A DNA stretch of 5,073 nucleotides from Chlamydiota bacterium. Lineage in GTDB: Bacteria; Chlamydiota; Chlamydiia; Chlamydiales; Criblamydiaceae. Shown here piece by piece: positions 1 to 5,073 of this stretch (position 1 is the first letter of the stretch; every line of letters starts with the position of its first letter). The translations under genes and the position numbers were made by a program. Location of the stretch: the NCBI GenBank assembly GCA_021772365.1, contig JAJFMC010000254.1, positions 1 to 5,073 on the forward strand, in the 5' to 3' direction. Under the pieces are notes generated by a model that ran no database searches, had not been told where the DNA came from, and saw nothing but the letters and a program-made list of their open reading frames with translations.

Positions 1-2
1 AT

Positions 3-533
3 TATACCTTCTTACTACAGGTAATCATGCGTGTAGGGATATTCTTTATTTTCGTAGCCGTCTTAGACTTTGTCTTCCAACGGAGAAATTTTGCGAATGA
101 GATGAAAATGGAAAAATTCGAAGTGAAGCAGGAGTATAAGAATACGGAAGGTGACCCACAGATCAAATCGAAACGTCGACAAACTGCTCAGGAAATTGCT
201 TATTCCGACGGTCCGGCGGGAGGGATCAAATACGCTAAAGCTCTTATTACGAATCCTACCCACATAGCCATTGCCATTGGCTATGAACGAGAGGTAGACC
301 CTGCGCCTTATGTTTTAGGCATGGGAGATGGAAGTATCGCTGAGAGAATGATTGTCTTAGCAGAAAAATACAATGTCCCTATAGTAAGAAATATAAACCT
401 GGCACATAAACTTTGGGAAGATGGCGACCTCCTGGAATTCATTCCCGAAGATTCCTATGAAGCTGTAGCAGAAATATTACGATGGATCGCATCACTTAAT
501 ACTGAAGAAGAGTTTGATTATTCGGAGTCCTAA
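3..533 (+). CDS. sctU: T3SS export-switch protein SctU (CdsU/YscU family), 3' part
   Basis: Inner-membrane export-gate protein that switches substrate class after cleaving itself. Only about the last 176 residues are visible: the frame is open from base 3, so the ATG at 27 is an internal methionine and the real start lies upstream (family members are about 350 residues). The fragment begins in the last transmembrane helix (hydrophobic to about nt 80). The conserved linker follows, with the VKQEYKNTEGDPQIKSKRR block at about nt 123-179. The autocleavage motif NPTH is at 252-263; in this family the bond between Asn and Pro is cut. The downstream cytoplasmic domain, including ERMIVLAEKYNVPIVRN and LLEFIPEDSYEAVAEIL, is intact. 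The flagellar paralogue FlhB is the main alternative, but the neighbours (SctV, CopN, Scc1) make it the virulence-type protein. sctV starts 2 nt after the stop, so the two are surely in one operon. Confidence 0.95.
   Translation, partial: YTFLLQVIMRVGIFFIFVAVLDFVFQRRNFANEMKMEKFEVKQEYKNTEGDPQIKSKRRQTAQEIAYSDGPAGGIKYAKALITNPTHIAIAIGYEREVDPAPYVLGMGDGSIAERMIVLAEKYNVPIVRNINLAHKLWEDGDLLEFIPEDSYEAVAEILRWIASLNTEEEFDYSES
252..263 (+). other. sctU: NPTH autocleavage motif of SctU
   Basis: The codons aat-cct-acc-cac encode Asn-Pro-Thr-His. In the SctU/FlhB family the Asn cyclises and the chain breaks before Pro, which allows the switch from early to late substrates. All four residues are present, so self-cleavage is expected here. 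This is inferred from the family, not shown by the sequence. Confidence 0.9.
524..527 (+). promoter_or_regulatory. Shine-Dalgarno for sctV inside the sctU 3' end
   Basis: GGAG lies 8 nt before the ATG at 536 and within the last codons of sctU. It supports that ATG rather than the internal Met21. With only 2 nt between stop and start, ribosomes finishing sctU could re-initiate on sctV (translational coupling, inferred). Confidence 0.6.
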
Positions 534-535
534 TA

Positions 536-2728
536 ATGAATGCAATTAAGAAAATATTGGATGGAATCACTGCCCGCCTAGGTGGCGAGAGATCTATGGG
601 AGCAATTTCACGGTCTAGTGACATTGTATTGGCGATGGTCATCATTGCCATCCTAGCAATGATTATTATTCCTGTTAAACCTTGGGTGATCGACTACCTA
701 ATCGCTTTGAACTTGACGGCATCTGTGTCGTTACTGATGGTAGCCCTGTATATTCCTAGTGCTTTGCATTTATCAATCTTTCCATCGTTGCTCTTGATAA
801 CGACACTCTACCGGTTGGGTCTGAACATTGCCTCTACCCGACAGATTCTCCTCAATGCAGATGCCGGTGAGATCATCGAACAGTTCGGTAACTTCGTGGT
901 TGGAGGTAATATCGTCGTAGGGGGGGTTATATTTATTATTATCACCCTCGTCCAATTTATCGTGATTACCAAAGGTGCTGAACGTGTCGCTGAAGTTGCT
1001 GCCCGTTTTACCCTCGATGCAATGCCTGGTAAACAGATGAGTATCGACGCCGACATGCGTGCGGGTATATTGGATGCTAACCAAGCTCGTGAAAAGCGAT
1101 TGAATATCCAGAAAGAAAGTCAACTGTATGGTGCGATGGATGGTGCGATGAAGTTCGTGAAGGGAGATGCCATCGCCAGCATTGTGATTACGTTGATCAA
1201 CGTGATCGGTGGTATTATCATTGGGATGATGATGAAGAATATGGAAGCGATACAAGCGATCCAGACCTACTCTATCCTATCCATTGGTGACGGACTCGTC
1301 TCGCAGATTCCAGCGCTACTGATTTCGATTACTGCCGGTATTGTGACAACACGTGTGACAAGTGAGGTAGACTCTAACTTGGGTAGTGAGATTTCCGGTC
1401 AGATGCTGAAGCAGCCGAAAGCGTTGATGCTTGCTGCGGGATTCTTGATGGGTATGGGGCTAATTCCCGGTTTTCCTACTGCGCCGTTTTTGATCTTGTC
1501 ATCAGCGGTAGGTTTGATTGGTTATTCCCTATGGGCGAATGCGCAGTCGAAAGCAGGAATTACTTCCCAGGGTGGCGGGACGATGCTCGCACCTGGCGGG
1601 ACGATGGAGTCGGCGAAAGGTGGTGGAACTTCTGTACAAACAACGGTAGCCGAACACCGCGTAGTATCCGGTGGCGGTGTCGACAGTTATGCGTTAACTC
1701 TGCCGGTGATATTGGAGACTGGAGGAGAATTGAGTGAGAGGATCCGCCAAGCTCAGAAGTCGCGTGGTGGCAGCTTTATTGATATCATGATTCCTAAGAT
1801 GCGGCAGGCGTTGTATGCCGATTTAGGAGTACGTTTTCCCGGTGTGCATGTACGTACTGACTCACCGATCCTTGAAGATGACGAGTATTCTATTCACTTA
1901 AACGAGGTCCCTATTGTACGAGGCAAGGTGTTAGAAGGGCACGTATTGACAAATGAGTCCGAGGAAAACCTCAATAGGTACAATCTCCCCTTTTCGACAT
2001 ATAAGAACTCGCTTGGTTTGCCATCGCTATGGGTAGAGGAGAAGCATACAGAGTTACTAGAAAAAGCGGGCATCAAATCTTGGAGTTCCCTGGAAGTGAT
2101 GATCCTCCACTTATCCTACTTCTTCCGCCACTATGCGAATGAATTTGTAGGAATCCAAGAAGTGAAGTCGATGCTTGAGTTTATGGAGAAATCGTTTCCT
2201 GATCTCATCAAAGAGGTGACGAGACTGATTCCACTACAGAAAATGACTGACATCTATAAACGATTGATTCAGGAACAGATCTCCATTAAAGACTTAAGAA
2301 CAATTATGGAAGCCCTCGCCGAGTGGGCGCAAACAGAGAAGGACACTGTTCTTCTTACAGAATATGTGCGTTCCTCGTTGAAGAGGTATATAAGTTACAA
2401 ATACTCTCAGGGGCAGACTGTATTATCGGTATACATTCTCGACCCTGAAATTGAAGATATGGTACGTGGAGCTATTAAACAGACATCTGCGGGATCCTAC
2501 CTAGCGCTTGATCCCGACTCCGTGCAACTGATCCTTCAAGGAATTCGAAACACTATTGCGCCGCCTCCTCCGGGGGGCCAGCCGCCTGTATTGCTAACCG
2601 CTATCGACGTTCGTCGTTTCGTAAGAAAACTGATAGAGATGGAGTTCACAGAGGTATCTGTCGTCTCATACCAAGAAATTATCCCTGAGATTAGAATTCA
2701 ACCTTTAGGAAGAATTCAAATCTCTTAG
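536..2728 (+). CDS. sctV: T3SS export-gate protein SctV (CdsV/LcrD, FlhA family)
   Basis: Major inner-membrane export-gate protein. The family forms a nonamer whose cytoplasmic ring receives chaperone-effector complexes and the gatekeeper. The protein has 730 residues, a little longer than typical for the family. Eight hydrophobic segments are visible at roughly 29-47, 51-73, 76-92, 119-145, 211-232, 247-272, 295-313 and 316-334. The FHIPEP-family signature is at 150-168 (RVAEVAARFTLDAMPGKQM), continuing to IDADMRAGILDANQAREKR. The conserved YGAMDGAMKFVKGD loop ends at Asp211. A Gly/Thr-rich linker (about 340-381) leads to the cytoplasmic domain (about 382-730), with conserved LLNEVP-like (454-459), TRLIPLQK and QTSAGSYLALDPDS blocks. 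The C-terminus, ending IRIQPLGRIQIS, resembles that of Chlamydia CdsV as remembered. The start at 536 has a Shine-Dalgarno and gives the expected N-terminus. FlhA is unlikely given the gene neighbours. Confidence 0.97.
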   Translation: MNAIKKILDGITARLGGERSMGAISRSSDIVLAMVIIAILAMIIIPVKPWVIDYLIALNLTASVSLLMVALYIPSALHLSIFPSLLLITTLYRLGLNIASTRQILLNADAGEIIEQFGNFVVGGNIVVGGVIFIIITLVQFIVITKGAERVAEVAARFTLDAMPGKQMSIDADMRAGILDANQAREKRLNIQKESQLYGAMDGAMKFVKGDAIASIVITLINVIGGIIIGMMMKNMEAIQAIQTYSILSIGDGLVSQIPALLISITAGIVTTRVTSEVDSNLGSEISGQMLKQPKALMLAAGFLMGMGLIPGFPTAPFLILSSAVGLIGYSLWANAQSKAGITSQGGGTMLAPGGTMESAKGGGTSVQTTVAEHRVVSGGGVDSYALTLPVILETGGELSERIRQAQKSRGGSFIDIMIPKMRQALYADLGVRFPGVHVRTDSPILEDDEYSIHLNEVPIVRGKVLEGHVLTNESEENLNRYNLPFSTYKNSLGLPSLWVEEKHTELLEKAGIKSWSSLEVMILHLSYFFRHYANEFVGIQEVKSMLEFMEKSFPDLIKEVTRLIPLQKMTDIYKRLIQEQISIKDLRTIMEALAEWAQTEKDTVLLTEYVRSSLKRYISYKYSQGQTVLSVYILDPEIEDMVRGAIKQTSAGSYLALDPDSVQLILQGIRNTIAPPPPGGQPPVLLTAIDVRRFVRKLIEMEFTEVSVVSYQEIIPEIRIQPLGRIQIS
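1573..1606 (+). repeat. 13-bp in-frame direct repeat in the SctV linker
   Basis: TGGCGGGACGATG occurs exactly at 1573-1585 and 1594-1606, a period of 21 bp (seven codons). It encodes two GGTM units, GGTMLAP then GGTMESA, at about residues 347-360. A third, looser GGGT follows at 362-365. The repeat lies in the flexible linker between the membrane and cytoplasmic domains, where length change would be tolerated. It looks like a small in-frame duplication. Confidence 0.8.
2687..2724 (+). repeat. Inverted repeat spanning the last codons of sctV
   Basis: The left arm 2687-2699 (GAGATTAGAATTC) and the right arm 2712-2724 (GAATTCAAATCTC) pair at 12 of 13 positions, with one A-A mismatch. The 12-nt loop contains CC-TTTA-GG, which could add two more pairs. 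The right arm ends four bases before the end of the stop codon. The stem is mostly A-T and no T-run follows, so it is not a classic intrinsic terminator. A weak terminator, an RNA stabiliser at the sctV-copN junction, or a by-product of the coding sequence (AGAATTCAA occurs twice, encoding R-I-Q twice) are all possible. Confidence 0.6.
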
Positions 2729-2842
2729 AATAAACAAGCTACCGTATCATTTTCAGAAGACGAACGGCCCTACATGCAAGTAACTGATTGCCTGATGGCA
2801 TAGAATTTGCTTACACGTTGTAGTGCTAAGGAGGTCAAGTAA
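2729..2842 (+). other. 114-bp non-coding gap between sctV and copN
   Basis: This is the longest gap in the cluster; the other gaps are 2, 11 and 52 bp. It holds A/T-rich hexamers resembling -10 boxes (TATCAT at 2745-2750, TAGAAT at 2801-2806), but neither has a convincing -35 box at 16-18 bp. A small palindrome, TGCC-TGAT-GGCA, lies at 2789-2800 next to the second hexamer. The gap ends in the strong copN Shine-Dalgarno. It could carry a separate promoter for copN-scc1, but the sequence does not prove one. Confidence 0.4.
2828..2835 (+). promoter_or_regulatory. Strong Shine-Dalgarno for copN
   Basis: AAGGAGGT, a near-perfect anti-16S match, lies 7 nt before the ATG at 2843. It fixes the copN start. 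It is better than the signal before sctV, consistent with higher output of the secreted gatekeeper than of the membrane components. Confidence 0.85.
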
Positions 2843-4054
2843 ATGAGTGGTTTTGGAGATCTGACCACTGGAGGGCAGCGAGCAAACGTTACCCTACAGG
2901 CCATGAAAGATGTAGCGAAAGATACCGCCAAAGAAATGTACGCGGAACGGTTATCCGCGCGTAAAGATATAAAAGCCAGCATGCTGGAACAATCCAACCC
3001 CTTCGCTAAAAAAGTTCGTAAAAAACGAAAGACCCGCAAATCGCAGCTAAAAAGAGTACAAAAAGCACTGAAAGAAGGTAAGAAATCAGAACGTATGGAG
3101 CTGCTGAAACGCATGGAGCGCCGTGCCGATGACTTCCAGAGGCGCAATCCTGAGCTCAAAGGTAAGATTCTGACGCTTTTACGTGGAAACATCAAACCCG
3201 GCGATACGGCTGAGGAAATTCTTAAAAAAGTAATGGATTTCTACCCAGATGTCAGCCTCGCCGATGAGGCCATGGAGTTCCTTCTTGAAACGACTGAAGG
3301 AGAGCTGCATCAAGAAGTTCAAGAAACAAAAGAAGAACTCAATGACAACTACGGTCGAGAAATTGCATCCGGTAGAAATATCAATGACCTTGCACGGCAA
3401 ACAGAGGGGCTCGGCACCCCGACAACTCTGCGCGATCTATACCGCGATATAACGGGGACACCTAGGGAAGCGACGACGTTATTTGAGGAACTATCGAGAC
3501 GTTACCCCTTCAAAGAACTTAAAAAAGTGTTCCGTTTCTTATTTCACAGTTTGGGTCACGACATGAAAGCTAAGGGGCCATCAATTCCACGCGGTCAGCT
3601 CCACAGGTTGATGCAGGAAACCCGTACATTGCAAGCGATTCTTGGTGTGTACCGGTTTTTTGCGGGTAGAACGCGACTGGTCAATCGCATGTTCTCGAAA
3701 GAAGGATTACGTGTCCCACAACGCCTAAATTTCGAGCTGATGTCTAAGCAGTTCATGGCACTATGTTCCGAGAGATATCCATCACCAGATAAAGTGTTGA
3801 AACTCGCCAAAGGCTTAGGTATCGACAAGTGGATCATCGCGCAGATCATCATTTTTAGTCAGATGCGCGACGCCATCCGGCAAGTCTCAAAAGAACAAAT
3901 ATTCCGTTCGCTACAGCACCGTGATGAATTGTATAATTCGATCATCGAAGCTCTTGAAGACTTAGAAGACGAATGGGAGGAACTCCTTGAAGAAGAAGAG
4001 GAAGGCGAGAACGAATGGGAAGAGGAAGAAGATAATGAAGAGGACAAGGAGTAA
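2843..4054 (+). CDS. copN: T3SS gatekeeper CopN/SctW (YopN-TyeA fusion family)
   Basis: Secreted plug that holds back effector export until host contact. In Chlamydia the homologue is itself exported and can bind tubulin. The protein has 403 residues, close to the roughly 400-420 usual for chlamydial CopN. Residues 1-50 are Gly/Thr/Ala-rich then helical, as expected for a T3S signal plus chaperone-binding region. A very basic patch follows at 56-71 (KKVRKKRKTRKSQLKR). The HrpJ/YopN-like helical region is about 65-300, with LFEELSRRYPFKELKKVFRF at 213-232. The TyeA-like C-terminal part is about 305-385, with ERYPSPDKVLKLAKGLGI and QMRDAIRQVSKEQIFRSLQHR. Residues 371-403 form an acidic tail, 23 of 33 being Asp or Glu. 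Identification rests on these blocks plus position between sctV and an scc1-like chaperone gene. Whether it binds tubulin cannot be judged. The start is set by the Shine-Dalgarno at 2828-2835. Confidence 0.92.
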   Translation: MSGFGDLTTGGQRANVTLQAMKDVAKDTAKEMYAERLSARKDIKASMLEQSNPFAKKVRKKRKTRKSQLKRVQKALKEGKKSERMELLKRMERRADDFQRRNPELKGKILTLLRGNIKPGDTAEEILKKVMDFYPDVSLADEAMEFLLETTEGELHQEVQETKEELNDNYGREIASGRNINDLARQTEGLGTPTTLRDLYRDITGTPREATTLFEELSRRYPFKELKKVFRFLFHSLGHDMKAKGPSIPRGQLHRLMQETRTLQAILGVYRFFAGRTRLVNRMFSKEGLRVPQRLNFELMSKQFMALCSERYPSPDKVLKLAKGLGIDKWIIAQIIIFSQMRDAIRQVSKEQIFRSLQHRDELYNSIIEALEDLEDEWEELLEEEEEGENEWEEEEDNEEDKE

Positions 4055-4060
4055 AGGAGG
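4053..4060 (+). promoter_or_regulatory. Shine-Dalgarno for scc1 overlapping the copN stop
   Basis: AAAGGAGG begins in the last two bases of the copN TAA stop (4052-4054) and ends 5 nt before the ATG at 4066. A ribosome terminating on copN would sit on this site, so chaperone and client are probably translationally coupled. It also fixes the scc1 start. Confidence 0.85.
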
Positions 4061-4065
4061 GGCAT

Positions 4066-4530
4066 ATGATTACTAATCCACTAGAAGCATTGTTAGATGA
4101 ATTAGGAAAATCCCTGGATCTTCCCAATCTTGCTCCCGATGACAACGAAACATGCCTCCTACGTATCCAAGGAAACATCCATATACAAATCGAATTGGAT
4201 AAAGACGAGCATTACCTGCTCGTGGTAAGCGATTTTGGAGAGGTCCCACTAGGTAGATACCGTCAAGACCTGATGGAAACAGCCCTCAAGATGAACAGCC
4301 TCCCCTCTCCCCTTAATGGTGTATTCGCCTACAGCAACAAAGCCGGACACTTCTGCATGTTCGAAAAGCTGTGGCTTGAAGGCCTCAATGGGGATATACT
4401 TGCAGAGGTTATCGAAAAATTCCGAGAAAAAGCCATCATTTGGAAAGAAGCCATCGAACATAACGAAGTCCCGGTCATCAGCGAAATCACCACCTCCGAC
4501 CACGTCGGTATCTTCGGCCTAAAACCCTAG
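4066..4530 (+). CDS. scc1: T3SS chaperone of CopN, Scc1-like (CesT/SycE family)
   Basis: Small cytoplasmic type III chaperone. In Chlamydia, Scc1 pairs with Scc4 to bind the N-terminal part of CopN. The protein has 154 residues, slightly longer than Chlamydia Scc1 (about 146). It shows the CesT-family pattern: an N-terminal amphipathic helix (NPLEALLDELGKSL, 4-17), alternating strands (LLRIQGNIHIQIELD at 31-45; YLLVVSDFGEVP at 50-61), a helix (RYRQDLMETALKMN, 64-77), a further strand (GVFAYSNKAGHFCMFEKL, 85-102), and a final long helix (GDILAEVIEKFREKAIIWKEAI, 109-130, with the IW pair also found near the end of Chlamydia Scc1). It is visibly acidic, as usual for the class. Position 11 bp after copN supports CopN as its client. 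The partner Scc4 is not in this window. The C-terminal residues 131-154 are less conserved. Confidence 0.9.
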   Translation: MITNPLEALLDELGKSLDLPNLAPDDNETCLLRIQGNIHIQIELDKDEHYLLVVSDFGEVPLGRYRQDLMETALKMNSLPSPLNGVFAYSNKAGHFCMFEKLWLEGLNGDILAEVIEKFREKAIIWKEAIEHNEVPVISEITTSDHVGIFGLKP

Positions 4531-4582
4531 AAATAAAACATACTATTAGGCAGGAAATTGTCAGTATTGTAGAATTGGCATC

Positions 4583-5073
4583 ATGAAAAGGCTCTATTTA
4601 TTCATTGCTGCCATTACGATTCTATACTCCGCCCTCGAAGGCGCAGCTCCTGAAAAGATCAAAAATTTATATAACAGTCTCGATATGCGCTCAGTAGCAC
4701 AACACCTTGCCTTCTATCAGCTCTACCCCGACTCACCATACGGACTAAAAGCCCTACGAAATGCTTGGGAGCTTCTCTCTCCAAAGGATAAAAAAATTGT
4801 GGGTGCAGGCCGGACAATCCCATCAGTTCCCCCTGCTACAGATGCGATCATAGCCCTCGTCAACAAACTTCCCGATGAGGATACGGTACTCCTCTCCGAC
4901 CACGAGTTGTGGGCTGTTGAGGAATTAGCAGAGCATCTACCAAATCGCCATCTGATCGGGCATACTGCAACGAGAGAAGAAGAAGTCCTTGCTTTACCTC
5001 CAGAGGAGATTGACATCGCAAGGGGGCTGTTCCTTTCAGAGTTGGGCGATGATGAGGAAGCGATGCGTAAGAT
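4583..5073 (+). CDS. Predicted exported protein of unknown function, 5' part
   Basis: The reading frame is open from 4550 to the window edge, with 163 full codons from the ATG at 4583; its end lies outside the window. The N-terminus looks like a Sec signal peptide: MKR, then a hydrophobic stretch at 4-18 (LYLFIAAITILYSAL), then EGAAPEK with a plausible cut after Ala22. The mature part is helical with no visible membrane segment. It contains LYNSLDMRSVAQHLAFYQLY (29-48), LLSPKDKKIVG (64-74), DHELWAVEELAEHLPNRHL (106-124) and an acidic stretch, LPPEEIDIARGLFLSELGDD (138-157). I do not recognise a domain with certainty. Some chlamydial exported proteins carry a transglutaminase-like domain further downstream, which is a weak guess here. 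No good Shine-Dalgarno precedes the ATG, but the signal peptide starting there supports it. From memory, C. trachomatis has malQ in this position. Confidence 0.75.
   Translation, partial: MKRLYLFIAAITILYSALEGAAPEKIKNLYNSLDMRSVAQHLAFYQLYPDSPYGLKALRNAWELLSPKDKKIVGAGRTIPSVPPATDAIIALVNKLPDEDTVLLSDHELWAVEELAEHLPNRHLIGHTATREEEVLALPPEEIDIARGLFLSELGDDEEAMRK

Noticed and set aside
27..29. ATG as the start of a complete small gene (27-533)
   Set aside because: The frame is open to base 3 and the protein begins inside the last membrane helix of SctU, so this is an internal Met of a gene cut by the window edge.
1129..1150. Direct repeat ATGGTGCGATG, a possible tandem duplication
   Set aside because: It encodes YGAMDGAMK, a conserved motif of the SctV/FlhA family, so protein constraint explains it.
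773..1255. Antisense open frame of 160 codons, His/Thr-rich
   Set aside because: It lies wholly inside conserved sctV coding sequence, and its odd composition is the reverse reading of membrane-protein codons.
2774..2803. Nine-codon mini-ORF (MQVTDCLMA) in the sctV-copN gap, a possible leader peptide
   Set aside because: It has no Shine-Dalgarno, no runs of a regulatory codon, and no paired alternative hairpins around it.
2770..3195. Antisense open frame of 141 codons over the copN 5' end
   Set aside because: Shadow of copN; the Ser/Arg/Phe-rich composition reflects Lys/Glu codons read backwards, and no ribosome site or family resemblance is seen.
3859..4065. Antisense Ser-rich frame
   Set aside because: It is the complement of the GAA/GAG tract encoding the CopN acidic tail; the poly-Ser is an artefact.
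4531..4582. Terminator after scc1
   Set aside because: No stem followed by a T-run is visible; the stretch is simply A/T-rich.

Overview
The window is a slice of a chlamydial-type type III secretion (T3SS) gene cluster, all on the + strand. Four consecutive genes match the order known from Chlamydia (cdsU-cdsV-copN-scc1): the 3' part of the export-switch protein SctU, a complete export-gate protein SctV, a complete gatekeeper of the CopN/SctW (YopN-TyeA) family, and a small CesT/SycE-like chaperone (Scc1). SctV is very close to Chlamydia CdsV as I remember it, down to the C-terminal residues. CopN and Scc1 are more diverged. This points to a member of the Chlamydiota, probably outside the family Chlamydiaceae (an 'environmental' chlamydia). 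The genus cannot be settled from this sequence alone.

Layout: 3-533 sctU (5' end outside the window); 2-nt gap; 536-2728 sctV; 114-bp non-coding gap with a strong Shine-Dalgarno at its end; 2843-4054 copN; 11-bp gap; 4066-4530 scc1; 52-bp gap; 4583-5073 the 5' part of a gene for a probably exported protein that runs off the window. That last gene has no stop codon in the window, so a search for closed ORFs would miss it. There are no RNA genes, mobile elements, CRISPR arrays or gene-free stretches over 300 bp.

How the genes work together: SctU (self-cleaving at NPTH) and SctV (nonameric cytoplasmic ring) form part of the inner-membrane export gate and select which class of substrate is exported. 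CopN plugs the system until host contact and is then secreted. Scc1 is the predicted chaperone for CopN, and its start signal overlaps the copN stop codon, so the two are probably translated together. The final gene is not a recognised T3SS component. Its N-terminus looks like a Sec signal peptide, and it sits where, from memory, C. trachomatis has malQ.

I see no clear evidence of a wholly new system. The points most worth a second look are lineage-specific: a very acidic CopN tail and a basic, NLS-like patch in its N-terminal part, a nearly perfect inverted repeat across the sctV stop region, a short in-frame repeat in the SctV linker, and the unidentified exported protein after the chaperone.
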